A stretch of 64,000 nucleotides of DNA, taken from an uncultured Enhydrobacter sp. GTDB lineage: Bacteria > Pseudomonadota > Gammaproteobacteria > Pseudomonadales > Moraxellaceae. Location of the stretch: assembly GCA_946222995.1 (NCBI GenBank), contig CAMIOS010000003.1:94643-158642 (forward strand), in the 5' to 3' direction. Shown piece by piece: positions 27,261 to 36,488 of the stretch (position 1 is its first letter; every line of letters begins with the position of its first letter). The notes beneath the pieces were generated by a model. That model had not been told where the DNA came from. It saw only the letters and a list, made by a program, of their open reading frames with translations, and did no database searches. Position numbers and translations under genes: made by a program.

Positions 27261-28325
27261 ATGAAACATTTTACAGCTGTTCGGTTAACGCTGCTTAGTG
27301 CATTAGTAGGTACCACCTTGAGCGCTTGCCAAAAACCCGAATCCACACAAGCAGCAACTGCCAGTAGCACAACGCCAGCATCAAGCACCAGCCCAACTAC
27401 GACCAAAGGCAAAAAATTTATCGAAATCACTGCCATCGTCGAGCATCCGTCACTAGATGCCATTCGCCAAGGTGTGATTGATGAGCTGGCAGCAGAAGGC
27501 TATAAAAACGGCGATAATTTAAAAATCAATTTCCAGTCGGCTCAGGGTAATACCGCCACGGTGGCACAAATCTCTAAGCAGTTTGTGGCGGATAAACCCG
27601 ATGCGATTGTTGCCATTTCAACCCCTTCTGCTCAATCAATGGCAGCTGCGACCAAAGAAATTCCGATTATTTATACCGCTGTGTCAAACCCTGTCGCCGC
27701 CAAATTAATCGATGCTAATAATCAACCGACCCAAGCCAATATCACAGGGCTATCAAGTCAGTTACCGCTTGCCCCACAACTTGATTTTATGCAAAAACTC
27801 ATACCAAACGCTAAAACAATCGGGTATGTGTATAGCCCTGGTGAAATGAATTCGGTGTCATTGCGTGATAATCTAAAAAAAGCCCTGCCTGCTCGGGGAC
27901 TCAGTTTGATGGATATTCCCGCCAATCGCCCCACCGATATTGGCATGGCGACTAACAGCTTAAATGGTAAAGCCCAACTGATTTACACATCGATGGATAA
28001 TAATGTGGCGTCTGCATTTGAGTCGATGGTTCAGTCTGCCAATGCGGCAAAATTGCCGATTATTGCTTCAGATGAATTTAGTGTCAGACGCGGGGCAACA
28101 GCGGCTTTGGGGGTAAATGACTATGACTTTGGACGTACCACCGGTAAAATGGTTGCAAAAGTGCTGGATGGCACCCCTGTAACGCAAGTTAGCCCACAAG
28201 TGATGAATGATTTGACATTATTTGTCAGCCCAAAACATGCCGCTTTACAAGGGGTGAGCTTATCGGCTGATATACTAAACAATGCCATCAATGTCGATAC
28301 CACGCCGGCTCGAGTCATCAAATAA
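27261..28325 (+). CDS. ABC importer substrate-binding lipoprotein, TrpX/COG2984 type (copy 1)
   Basis: The 354-residue product has a lipoprotein signal (GTTLSACQ, cysteine at ~23), a T/S-rich linker to about residue 50, and a periplasmic binding domain of the ABC_sub_bind family. Conserved pieces include ITAIVEHPSLDAIRQG, NFQSAQGNTATVAQI, KPDAIVAISTPSAQ and IGYVYSPGEMNS. In Gram-positive relatives such proteins bind tryptophan or tyrosine (TrpX); the ligand here is unknown. A second copy follows at 29408 and the permease-ATPase pair at 30859, so this copy is about 2.5 kb from its presumed partners and has its own terminator. Confidence 0.88.
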   Translation: MKHFTAVRLTLLSALVGTTLSACQKPESTQAATASSTTPASSTSPTTTKGKKFIEITAIVEHPSLDAIRQGVIDELAAEGYKNGDNLKINFQSAQGNTATVAQISKQFVADKPDAIVAISTPSAQSMAAATKEIPIIYTAVSNPVAAKLIDANNQPTQANITGLSSQLPLAPQLDFMQKLIPNAKTIGYVYSPGEMNSVSLRDNLKKALPARGLSLMDIPANRPTDIGMATNSLNGKAQLIYTSMDNNVASAFESMVQSANAAKLPIIASDEFSVRRGATAALGVNDYDFGRTTGKMVAKVLDGTPVTQVSPQVMNDLTLFVSPKHAALQGVSLSADILNNAINVDTTPARVIK

Positions 28326-28362
28326 TTTCTAAGTTGATTGAGTTGCGTAATTTATTTTGGGT

Positions 28363-28396
28363 GTAAAAAAACCTGTCATTTTAACAGGTTTTTTAT
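28363..28396 (+). terminator. Terminator of binding lipoprotein copy 1
   Basis: AAAAAAACCTGT / ACAGGTTTTTTA hairpin about 40 bases after the stop codon; A- and T-runs on both sides let it serve the convergent gene at 28432 as well. Confidence 0.8.
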
Positions 28397-28431
28397 TTAA
28401 TAAAAGCTGTGAGATTTTCTCTCAATATTGG

Positions 28432-28743
28432 TTAGCGTTTTGCCCAACCTTGATGGCGATACATATTTTTTTGGATACCAGGTGGCAAGCGATGGTCACT
28501 GTCTTTAGCATATCGAGAAGCACCGCGTGGCGCATATTTCCCTTGATACGTTACATGCTGCGCATACGGTCTTTGATCATTATTATGCCAATGTTGATGT
28601 CTTTCATGGTTTTGGCGTTCAATTTGACGGTGAATCGCTTCATAATTTAAATTTCTATGATCTTTTGCATCCGCCATCGCCATTGGCGAAGCCACAATTG
28701 ATCCTAATACCAGCAGACTCGCCATTTTTTTAAAAATAGTCAT
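28432..28743 (-). CDS. Small secreted basic protein of unknown function
   Basis: The start at 28743 is chosen because AAGGA lies 7 bases upstream and because a typical signal peptide then follows (MTIFKKMASLLVLGSIVASPMAMADA). An in-frame ATG 8 codons earlier has neither. The mature part, about 77 residues, is rich in H, R, Q and N, with RQIERQNHERHQHWHNN and a C-terminal DHRLPPGIQKNMY. The last motif resembles a segment seen in small periplasmic RcnB-like or DUF proteins, but the match is too short to name a family. It could bind metal through its histidines; that is a guess. Confidence 0.65.
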   Translation of the reverse strand: MTIFKKMASLLVLGSIVASPMAMADAKDHRNLNYEAIHRQIERQNHERHQHWHNNDQRPYAQHVTYQGKYAPRGASRYAKDSDHRLPPGIQKNMYRHQGWAKR

Positions 28744-28767
28744 AATTATTTCCTTAGAATGACACAT

Positions 28768-29407
28768 TCAAAATATTGCGGTATAGATTAATTAAACATT
28801 AAAATACCGACAAAATTTTATAGTTAAATTTTACTATTTTAAGCATTATGATCATCTTAATTTAAGATGGCTTAAATAGCATTGTTTCACAAGTTTTATC
28901 GGAGAAAGCTAGAGTTCTAACATAACCGCGTAAGAACGATAGGTGTATAACTAACTTTAGCTTTAGCCTTAGCCTTGTATTTGATAAATAAATTGTAAGC
29001 CATTGATTTGTAACTGCCTATAGCGTTGCTGTAGCAATATTCTTGCAAAAATATGATAAGACAAAAGTTTTTTATTAATCCTTAGCGGAATTTTTAACCT
29101 TTCATTTTAGATGACTCTAATAAAGATATGTGATAGCCAAAGAATTTTAAGCGTTTTTTTAGCATTATTTGCCAAAAACTGGCGACAATTGGCGATTCAA
29201 TTAAGCGTAAAGAAAATTTTCTTGAAACTATAAAAATACTAGGATTTGTTAAAAGATAGTGATATTTTATAATGATCTGAACGCCTTATGCTGTCAGCAT
29301 CGCTCATCAAGGCGATTAAAAAAGCCGACAAGGTGATGGCATAAAGGGTGACAAGCTATTTTAATTTTAATGAGTGTTAAATTTTTTAGGATCTTTAGGA
29401 GTGACGT
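28768..29407. other. Long gap; probable leader of binding lipoprotein copy 2
   Basis: No convincing gene was found on either strand. Near its end (29282-29314) there is a nested inverted repeat: CGCCTT / AAGGCG enclosing ATGCTG / CAGCAT. This lies 94 bases before the next gene. An AGGAG ribosome site precedes 29408. Confidence 0.4.
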
Positions 29408-30460
29408 ATGTTTGGTCAAAATCGTTTAGCCCGTGCCTTTATGATTAGCAGCGTGTGTATTGCAAGTTTGACTGCGTGTAATAAACCTGACAATAAAGCC
29501 AATGAAACCACTGCTGCCAATGGCTCATCTGCTACCACTTCCTCTGCCGCTGGCACAAAATCTATCGCCGTGACCGCCATTGTCGAGCACCCTGCGCTTG
29601 ATGCGGTGCGTAAAGGGATGCTTGATGAGCTTGCCCAAGAAGGTTATAAAGATGGGCAAAATCTCAAAGTCACTTTCCAATCAGCTCAAGGCAATACCGC
29701 CACTGCAGGACAAATCGCCAAACAATTTGTCGCCGATAAACCTGACGTCATCGTCGCGATTGCCACCCCCTCTGCCCAGTCAGTCGTGGCGGCAACCAAA
29801 GATATTCCTGTGGTCTTTTCAGCAGTAACCGACCCTGTCGAAGCCAAACTGGTTCCTTCATGGGAAGCCTCTAATACCAACGTAACAGGGGCATCGGACA
29901 GCTTACCCCTTGAGCCACAGCTTGATCTGATGAAAAAAGTTGTCCCAAATCTTAAAAATCTTGGCTATGTGTATAGCCCAGGTGAGGTCAATTCAACCAT
30001 CGTACTAAAACAGCTACAAGCCAAAGCCCAACCCATGGGCATTAACATCGTGGCAGTACCTGCCCAACGCTCTACCGATATTCCCCAAGCTGCCAAAAGT
30101 TTACAAGGCAAAGCGGATTTGATTTATACCTCGCTAGATAATAATGTGGTCTCTGCGTACGAAGCCTTATATCAAGCGGCTAAACAAATTAAAGTGCCCT
30201 TGATTGCAGCCGACACAGGCTCGGTGGCTCGTGGTGCGGTGGCGGCATTGGGGGTTAATTACGACGGTCTGGGACATGAAACCGGTAAAATCGTTGCTCG
30301 GATTCTTAAAGGCGAAAAAGCAGGCTCAATTAAAACAGTGACCAGCCCGCAGCTTGACTTGTATGTAAGTCCAAAACACGCTCAAGAAATGGGCATCACC
30401 TTATCTGACGACTTGATTAAACAAGCCAAAGAAGTTGAGCCAAAGCCAGAGGTAAAATAA
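29408..30460 (+). CDS. ABC importer substrate-binding lipoprotein, TrpX/COG2984 type (copy 2)
   Basis: This 350-residue paralogue of the protein at 27261 has a lipobox (ASLTACN, cysteine at ~24), a short A/T/S-rich linker and the same binding domain (VTAIVEHPALDAVRKGML, TFQSAQGNTATAGQIAKQFVADKP, LGYVYSPGEVNS). The two copies align closely through the whole domain and differ most in the signal, linker and C-terminus. AGGAG lies about 7 bases before the ATG. It is the copy nearest the permease and ATPase genes, which follow after about 400 bases, so it is the more likely cognate receptor. The ligand is unknown; aromatic amino acids are one possibility by analogy with TrpX. Confidence 0.9.
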   Translation: MFGQNRLARAFMISSVCIASLTACNKPDNKANETTAANGSSATTSSAAGTKSIAVTAIVEHPALDAVRKGMLDELAQEGYKDGQNLKVTFQSAQGNTATAGQIAKQFVADKPDVIVAIATPSAQSVVAATKDIPVVFSAVTDPVEAKLVPSWEASNTNVTGASDSLPLEPQLDLMKKVVPNLKNLGYVYSPGEVNSTIVLKQLQAKAQPMGINIVAVPAQRSTDIPQAAKSLQGKADLIYTSLDNNVVSAYEALYQAAKQIKVPLIAADTGSVARGAVAALGVNYDGLGHETGKIVARILKGEKAGSIKTVTSPQLDLYVSPKHAQEMGITLSDDLIKQAKEVEPKPEVK

Positions 30461-30631
30461 TCAAGTGACTTTTAAGTGTTCATATAAGTGTTCATAAAGT
30501 TTTGTTTTGTCTAAATGTGTTAGCCTCATTGAATCGATGATTTTGGGGAATACAAGATAAAATATCGCTTTTTGCTTATTCGGTTTTGCTTTATAATTTT
30601 TATACAATATACGTCATGCTACGTGTGCATC

Positions 30632-30668
30632 TAAAAGGGGATGGTTAGGGTTAATCATCGCCTTTTTT
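30632..30668 (+). terminator. Hairpin between binding protein copy 2 and the permease
   Basis: AAAGGgGATG / CATCgCCTTT with one mismatch and a T6 tail. It would end the copy 2 transcript or attenuate read-through to the permease gene. The bases after it (30670-30720) contain AGTTAA repeats. Confidence 0.6.
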
Positions 30669-30858
30669 ATAGTTAATTTTTTCATAGTTAATGATAGTTA
30701 AGTAGCTAACTGTTAGCATTTTTTTATCACTTATTTTATGAGCGTCTTTGTGAATTATTTCGCTAAATTTCATCACATTTGCTTGCCATTGTGGTTTACT
30801 TTAACTCCTGATTGTCTATTGGATTGATAGACAGTTGTATTTTTATGCGTGATTATCT

Positions 30859-31758
30859 ATGTCTTTACTTGCTTTGTTTGGTGCGTTAGAAAGTGGGCTG
30901 ATTTATGCCCTTGTCGCCTTAGGTGTTTATATTTCGTTTCGGGTATTGGATTTTCCGGATTTGACAGCGGATGGTAGTTTTCCGCTCGGTGGTGCTGTGG
31001 CAGGGGTGGCAATTTTAGCCCATGTCAACCCTTGGTTGGCTTGTATTTTTGGTATGTTGGCAGGCGGTGTGGCGGGTGTCGTTACCGCTTGGTTACATGT
31101 CAAACTCGGTATTTTGCAGTTACTATCCAGTATTTTGGTGATGGTTGCCTTGTATTCGATTAATCTTCGGATTATGGGGGCCCCCAATTTGCCATTACTG
31201 GGTGAGCCGTCGGTATTTGATGCGGTGGTCAATGACGCCAATAGTTCTTGGATGCGTTGTGTGGTGATTGGTGCGGTGGTAATTGCTGTCAAGCTATTGT
31301 TGGATTGGTTTTTTAGCACTGAAACAGGTTTAGCGATGCGCGCCACAGGCTCTAATTTACGCATGTCACAAGCTCAAGGTATTAATACCTCACGTAGTAT
31401 CGTGGTCGGTATGGCAATTTCTAATGCGTTGATTGCATTGGCAGGGGCATTATTTGTACAGACCCAAGGTGGCGCTGATATTTCAATTGGTGTGGGAACC
31501 ATTGTCATCGGCTTGGCGGCGGTCATTATTGGTGAGACAATTTTACCGAGTAAAAAAATGTTCTGGATTACGCTATCGGTGATTGTCGGGGCAATTTTGT
31601 ATAAATTATTTATCCAAATTGCATTGTCGAATGAAACACTACGCAGTATCGGGTTTGGACCACAAGACTTAAACTTAATCACCGCCTTACTGGTGGTCAT
31701 TGCATTAATTTTGCCAAAATTAAAATCCACCCTATTAAAACGCCGACGTTCGGTTTAA
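30859..31758 (+). CDS. ABC importer permease, TrpY/COG4120 type
   Basis: The 299-residue inner-membrane protein has about eight hydrophobic segments and belongs to the branched-chain amino acid type permease superfamily. FPDLTADGSFPLGGAV, MRATGSNLRMSQAQGIN and QTQGGADISIGVGTIV are typical of COG4120 permeases that pair with COG2984 binding proteins. It is followed 19 bases later by the ATPase gene. No clear ribosome site precedes the ATG, so the start is less certain than the family. Confidence 0.9.
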   Translation: MSLLALFGALESGLIYALVALGVYISFRVLDFPDLTADGSFPLGGAVAGVAILAHVNPWLACIFGMLAGGVAGVVTAWLHVKLGILQLLSSILVMVALYSINLRIMGAPNLPLLGEPSVFDAVVNDANSSWMRCVVIGAVVIAVKLLLDWFFSTETGLAMRATGSNLRMSQAQGINTSRSIVVGMAISNALIALAGALFVQTQGGADISIGVGTIVIGLAAVIIGETILPSKKMFWITLSVIVGAILYKLFIQIALSNETLRSIGFGPQDLNLITALLVVIALILPKLKSTLLKRRRSV

Positions 31759-31777
31759 GTAAAAGGAGCAATTCATT

Positions 31778-32572
31778 ATGATGCAAGCCGACAACTTACG
31801 CCTAACCTTTAACGCTGGCACGCCTATTGAAAATCCTGCCTTGCGAGGGATTAACCTGCGTATTGAAGCGGGCGAATTTGTGACCGTCATCGGTACCAAT
31901 GGTGCGGGTAAATCTACGTTTTTAAACACCATCGCTGGAACGATTCGGGTAGATAGTGGTAAAATTTTGCTAAACAATATCGACGTCACCAAAAAATCTG
32001 CTCACCAACGAGCGCATTGGGTCGCTCGGGTGTTTCAAGACCCAATGGCAGGGACTTGCGAGGGCTTGACAATTGAAGAAAATATGGCACTGGCCTACAA
32101 ACGCGGCGAATCTCGGTTTTTAAAAGGCGCTCTTAATGCCAAGAATCGTGAGATTTTTCGTGAAAAGCTATCAATTTTAAAACTTGGTCTGGAAAACCGC
32201 TTAACCGACCGTATGGGGTTATTATCGGGCGGGCAACGTCAGGCGGTGAGCCTACTCATGGCAAGCCTTCAACCTTCAAAAATCTTATTGCTTGATGAAC
32301 ATACCGCAGCCCTTGATCCCAAAACTGCCGCCTTTGTCCTTGAGCTAACTGACAAGATCGTGCATGAAAATAACTTAACGACCATGATGGTCACCCACTC
32401 CATGCAGCAGGCGCTGACCCACGGCACCCGTACTGTTATGTTGCACCAAGGACAAGTGGTGCTTGATGTGTCGGGTCAAGAGCGCCAAGGTATGACTGTG
32501 CATGATTTGCTTGCGATGTTTGAAAAAACTCGGGGTGAAGTGATTGAAGACGATAGCTTAATTTTGAGCTAA
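31778..32572 (+). CDS. ABC importer ATPase, TrpZ/COG1101 type
   Basis: This 264-residue ATP-binding subunit has Walker A at 39-47 (GTNGAGKST), a Q-loop near VFQDPMAG, the signature LLSGGQRQAVSL, Walker B ILLLDEHTAALD and the H-loop MVTHSMQQAL. Mentions of DEHTAALDPKTA are typical of COG1101, the partner of COG2984/COG4120 transporters. AAGGAG lies 9 bases before the ATG. It completes a transporter with the permease at 30859 and one or both binding lipoproteins. Confidence 0.92.
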   Translation: MMQADNLRLTFNAGTPIENPALRGINLRIEAGEFVTVIGTNGAGKSTFLNTIAGTIRVDSGKILLNNIDVTKKSAHQRAHWVARVFQDPMAGTCEGLTIEENMALAYKRGESRFLKGALNAKNREIFREKLSILKLGLENRLTDRMGLLSGGQRQAVSLLMASLQPSKILLLDEHTAALDPKTAAFVLELTDKIVHENNLTTMMVTHSMQQALTHGTRTVMLHQGQVVLDVSGQERQGMTVHDLLAMFEKTRGEVIEDDSLILS

Positions 32573-32636
32573 ACTTTCATTTTATGCCAGTTTATGTCAG
32601 ATTTTCACAATGAGTTTGTTTTAATAGCAACACTGA

Positions 32637-32666
32637 GATGGATAACATATGTTATCCATTTTTTTA
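32637..32666 (+). terminator. Terminator of the ABC importer genes
   Basis: A perfect 22-base palindrome centred on CATATG (32638-32659) is followed by a T-run. It lies about 65 bases after the ATPase stop codon. Confidence 0.75.
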
Positions 32667-32759
32667 CACATCTTAGCAATCAATTTAGGCATAATGGCAA
32701 CTATGATAAGCATTGGCTTAAATTAAAACATAACTATTTTTTCACATTTTGAGGCTATT

Positions 32760-33092
32760 ATGATTGATTTAAAATCCTTATTTACAAAAGCGATCGAAGA
32801 AAAAACACTCAACGTTAATGAATATATCTTCATGCCTGAACGTGTGGATATGATGGTAAAAGAGGGGCGATTAAGCTGTGTATTAAACACCAATGGTAAA
32901 GTAGATTTTATTTATCATAAAGATGGCATTACCGAAGTGCGTTCTGGTCTACGCAAAAGCCCTTTTACTTCGTTTCGTAATGAGCTGCATTATGGGGTTT
33001 ATGATGAAGTAGTGGATGAAGTGATTGAAGCGGTAGAAAAAATTATTGGTAGTCAGTCAAAATACTTTAACTTTGCTTCTGATTCGGTATAG
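32760..33092 (+). CDS. Conserved-looking small protein of unknown function
   Basis: The 110-residue cytosolic protein has no signal or membrane segment. It mixes helix and strand, with MPERVDMMVKEGRLSCVLN in the middle and an acidic helix (DEVVDEVIEAVEKIIG) near the end. No family is recognised. It has its own terminator downstream and lies after the ABC terminator, so it is probably a single-gene unit. Confidence 0.65.
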   Translation: MIDLKSLFTKAIEEKTLNVNEYIFMPERVDMMVKEGRLSCVLNTNGKVDFIYHKDGITEVRSGLRKSPFTSFRNELHYGVYDEVVDEVIEAVEKIIGSQSKYFNFASDSV

Positions 33093-33107
33093 TTTTACTG
33101 TGATTAT

Positions 33108-33138
33108 TAAAAAAGCGTACGTGATACGCTTTTTTTGT
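33108..33138 (+). terminator. Terminator of the 110-residue protein gene
   Basis: AAAAAGCGTA / TACGCTTTTTTT hairpin with a CGTGA loop, 16 bases after the stop codon. Confidence 0.85.
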
Positions 33139-33221
33139 TTGGCTAGAAATTAAACAGGCACATCAAAAGGAATCAGTGAAATTTTATGACACCTTCCCTA
33201 ACCTCTTTGCGCTATAAACAG

Positions 33222-34637
33222 TCACGATAGCTCAAATGCTTTATCTAACGCATCATTTAGCCGTTCAACGGCATAAATGGTTAAACCCTTAAACTGCTCT
33301 AACTGGGTTTTTGGGGCATTGGCTTTTGGCACAATGGCATGGGTAAAACCATGTTTTAACGCTTCTTTAAGCCGCTCTTGTCCATTGGGAACAGGGCGGA
33401 TTTCCCCCGAAAGCCCAACCTCACCAAACACCGCAAGCGTACTGGGTAAGGGCTTTTCTTTGATACTCGAAGCACAAGCGAGTAACACCGCCAAGTCCGA
33501 GCCTGTTTCTAACACCTTTACCCCGCCCACGACATTGACATACACGTCCTGCCCGCTGGTATGGATGCCGCCGTGACGGTGCATCACGGCAAGGAGCATG
33601 GCAAGGCGTTGATAGTCCAAACCAATCGCCATACGCCGTGGCTGACCTTGCGTATCATCAACCAAAGCCTGCACCTCAACCAGTAGCGGGCGTGTACCCT
33701 CACGGCTAACCATTACCACTGAGCCTGCAATTGGCTTATCATATCGGCTTAAAAATATGGCTGACGGGTTGGCGACTTCTTTGAGCCCTGTGTCGGTCAT
33801 GGCAAAAATGCCAAGTTCATTGACTGCCCCAAAACGGTTTTTTACCGCGCGAATCATGCGAAAACGGCTGTCCGATTGCCCTTCAAAATACAACACCGTA
33901 TCGACCATATGCTCCAGTACTCGAGGTCCTGCTAACGCCCCTTCTTTGGTAACATGACCGACCAAAAAAAGCGCGGTGCCTGTTTGCTTGGCATAGCGGG
34001 TCAAAATCGCCGCCGATTCACGAATTTGGCTCACGCCACCTGGCGCAGATTGGATGGCTTCGGTAAATAGGGTCTGAATTGAATCTATCACAGCAATGGC
34101 AGGCTGTTCTTGAGTCAAGGCATGGCAAATAGTTTCGACATTGGTTTCTGCCAATACCTTGAGGCGATCACTGGGTAAGCCGAGCCGAGCCGCCCGCATG
34201 GCGACTTGCGACAGTGATTCCTCGCCTGTAACATACAAAGCACTGCCTGCAAGGTTATCATTGCTCGCCATATGGATGGCGGTCTGGAGCAAAATGGTGG
34301 ATTTACCAATACCAGGATCACCGCCAATTAGCACGACTGAACCTGCGACCAGTCCGCCGCCTAGCACGCGGTCAAATTCGCTCACGCCAGTTGGTAAACG
34401 GGTATCAAGCGACATGGGCACGGCGTTAAGTGGGATAACACCTGATTGTTCGCCTGCATAGTTTTTACTGGTGGACTTTTTGCTAGGACTTTTTTGAGCG
34501 AGGTGATGGGGCATGATGCTGACGGTTGGGGCTTCGACTAGTGAGTTCCATGCCCCACATTCGGCACATTGCCCTGACCATTTGCCAAAGTTTGCTCCGC
34601 ATTGTTCACAGACGTAAGTGGATTTTGATTTTGTCAT
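33222..34637 (-). CDS. radA: DNA repair protein RadA (Sms)
   Basis: RadA is a RecA-like ATPase that promotes branch migration during recombination. The 471-residue protein has the N-terminal zinc finger (CEQCGANFGKWSGQCAECG), Walker A GGDPGIGKST, Walker B VIDSIQT, the RadA-specific KNRFG motif (VKNRFGAVNE) and a C-terminal Lon-like domain (GEVGLSGEIRPV). Length and order are normal. It stands alone, with a long AT-rich region before its start. Confidence 0.96.
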   Translation of the reverse strand: MTKSKSTYVCEQCGANFGKWSGQCAECGAWNSLVEAPTVSIMPHHLAQKSPSKKSTSKNYAGEQSGVIPLNAVPMSLDTRLPTGVSEFDRVLGGGLVAGSVVLIGGDPGIGKSTILLQTAIHMASNDNLAGSALYVTGEESLSQVAMRAARLGLPSDRLKVLAETNVETICHALTQEQPAIAVIDSIQTLFTEAIQSAPGGVSQIRESAAILTRYAKQTGTALFLVGHVTKEGALAGPRVLEHMVDTVLYFEGQSDSRFRMIRAVKNRFGAVNELGIFAMTDTGLKEVANPSAIFLSRYDKPIAGSVVMVSREGTRPLLVEVQALVDDTQGQPRRMAIGLDYQRLAMLLAVMHRHGGIHTSGQDVYVNVVGGVKVLETGSDLAVLLACASSIKEKPLPSTLAVFGEVGLSGEIRPVPNGQERLKEALKHGFTHAIVPKANAPKTQLEQFKGLTIYAVERLNDALDKAFELS

Positions 34638-35013
34638 GAATAAACCAAATTTCTTAAAATTGATTCGATATTTTAAACCCGTTTTGATAAATCGGGTGTA
34701 GTTTTTTGAAGCTTTCTATTTTCCTAGAACGTCAAGTATTTAGCACTTATCTACTGTACTGTAGCTTGTGATTCTATCCATTTAACGAATTACACAATTT
34801 ACGGTCTACGACTTTGTTGTCCGTAAGCCAAAAATTTTGGACATGAAATGGTCACGTTTTGGTCACAAACGGTTAGTCACGTTAGTTTAACTTAAATATT
34901 TTAAATAAATATATTTCAAGCTTAACCATAAAAACTAATCTCCCTAATTTTATAAAGTTAAATTTGTAAAAATACTAATCTTTTAAAATCAAAAACTTAT
35001 TAAAAAAATTAAG
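34638..35013. other. AT-rich gap without a recognised gene
   Basis: This region should hold the radA promoter on the minus strand. No open frame with a ribosome site and no clear repeat was seen. Confidence 0.4.
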
Positions 35014-35050
35014 CCAAAAAAAACCTCAAATCAGGGGAGATTTGAGGCAT
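35014..35050 (-). terminator. Terminator of tRNA-Asp
   Basis: On the minus strand GCCTCAAATC / GATTTGAGG forms a stem with a 6-base loop and an eight-T tail, about 45 bases after the tRNA. Confidence 0.85.
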
Positions 35051-35090
35051 AAAACTTTAAAAATTTTGTTTTTTATACACTTAAAATAAG

Positions 35091-35167
35091 TGGCGCAGCG
35101 GACGGGACTCGAACCCGCGACCCCCGGCGTGACAGGCCGGTATTCTAACCAACTGAACTACCACTGC
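35091..35167 (-). tRNA. tRNA-Asp (GTC)
   Basis: The 77 bases include an encoded CCA. The acceptor stem is GCAGTGG / CCGCTGC with one T-G pair; the anticodon loop CTGTCAC gives GTC; the T-arm is GCGGG TTCGAGT CCCGT. G73 before CCA is the normal discriminator for aspartate. Confidence 0.95.
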
Positions 35168-35203
35168 ACGGTAGATAGTTGCCATTTGTGTGGCGTGGTG
35201 CGT

Positions 35204-35231
35204 ATTATATAGATATTTAATGCCATGTCAA
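35204..35231 (-). promoter_or_regulatory. Consensus sigma-70 promoter of tRNA-Asp
   Basis: On the minus strand a perfect TTGACA (35226-35231) and a perfect TATAAT (35204-35209) are 16 bases apart, about 37 bases before the tRNA 5' end. Confidence 0.85.
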
Positions 35232-35555
35232 ACATTTTTAGCAATTTTTAAAAACTAATTTTTCGCTTTTTTCGTCTACTTTGCTATAACATTTTGCTAA
35301 AGCTATTAAGATTGGATTTTTGGCACTTCAATAAGCCACTTTGATATACAAGGTAGCTAGATAAGACCCTTTATCTATTAAGTTGTCCCTTTGTCTTTTA
35401 ACGCTTATATTTTTTTTAATTTTGTGCCGTCTATGCTACAATAAATCCCTTGATATTTACAACAAAAAACACAATGTAAAATAAATCCTACTTAAATGAT
35501 TCTGCTATTTTATTGACAATTTTTTATTATTTTTGACAGAGGTAATTGAACAACT
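35232..35555. other. AT-rich gap without a recognised gene
   Basis: This region lies upstream of the single-pass membrane protein gene at 35556. A purine-rich ACAGAGGTAA ribosome site is present 8-10 bases before that ATG. Nothing else was recognised. Confidence 0.4.
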
Positions 35556-36455
35556 ATGACGCTTGAGCAACCTTCTATCGAACTCAAAAAACCCATTAGT
35601 AAAGATGATAACGCCCCGCCTAATAATACTGTGGTAACTCAAAATAGGTCAGAGAACCTGCATCCAGTACGCAAAAAAGACAATGCCAAAGCATGGCTAT
35701 TGACGCTGGCATTACACTTTTTAATTGCGGGCGGCTTGGTATCTTATTGGTATTACTTTCAGCATCCACAAGCAGCTTCCGCGTTATCGGTTGAAGTCCC
35801 TGCGGTCAAACCATTAAGTGCAAGTGTACCCGCTGCCTCAGCGATAGCCACGCTGTCAACCGTTGTTAACGTATCTAGCGCCGCCAGCCAAACAGCGAGT
35901 ATGGCTTTGGCAAGTTCTGCCACGACACCAACTTCCTCACCGCTGGCCACTTATGTGGCAAGACAGCAAGCACAGCAACCTGCTCAAAGCTATAATTTGC
36001 CTAGCAATAGCATCACAGCCGTGCAGATGCCAACGACTATCACGACGACACAGCAAAAAGTTATCACGCACGAACCCACTGTCAAAAAGGCATTGACTGA
36101 TCGTGATATCGCCAAAAATGAAAAAGCGGCAATAACCTTTGATACGGCTAAACAAGATACGTCAGCCTCTCAAAACGCTTTAGCGACAGATGATACGCCG
36201 GCTAAAGAAACAGCGACAGCAAAATACACCGATGAGCAAAAAGTCACAGACAAACATACTGCCGCTAGCGCCTCACCCGAGAAAGAAGCAAGCAATTTAT
36301 CAAGAGATATTGATGTGGATAATGATAGATTAAGCCAGCTAATCGACCAAGTCAAAGAAAAAAACCAACGGCAAATCGAGGCTCAAACTGGCTCAAAAGC
36401 GATCATTGTAAACACGCCAACGGATGCCGATAATAAACCCGCATCCGCGCCCTAG
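35556..36455 (+). CDS. Single-pass membrane protein with low-complexity periplasmic part
   Basis: The 299-residue protein has a charged cytoplasmic N-terminus (about 1-47), one hydrophobic segment at about 48-67 (LLTLALHFLIAGGLVSYWYYF), and a long A/S/T/V-rich region, then a charged K/D/E region. The layout resembles TolA- or TonB-like proteins that reach across the periplasm, but no TonB C-terminal domain is present. A short coiled-coil-like segment (DRLSQLIDQVKEKNQRQIEAQ) is near the end. No function is assigned. It stands alone between tRNA-Asp and the rtcB pair. Confidence 0.6.
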   Translation: MTLEQPSIELKKPISKDDNAPPNNTVVTQNRSENLHPVRKKDNAKAWLLTLALHFLIAGGLVSYWYYFQHPQAASALSVEVPAVKPLSASVPAASAIATLSTVVNVSSAASQTASMALASSATTPTSSPLATYVARQQAQQPAQSYNLPSNSITAVQMPTTITTTQQKVITHEPTVKKALTDRDIAKNEKAAITFDTAKQDTSASQNALATDDTPAKETATAKYTDEQKVTDKHTAASASPEKEASNLSRDIDVDNDRLSQLIDQVKEKNQRQIEAQTGSKAIIVNTPTDADNKPASAP

Positions 36456-36488
36456 GTGCTGTGGTTAAATGTTGTTTTTACAAGTTAG

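Noticed and set aside
29110..29232. A 40-codon frame beginning MTLIKICDS
   Set aside because: It has no ribosome site and no recognisable pattern; frames of this length are expected by chance in AT-rich DNA.
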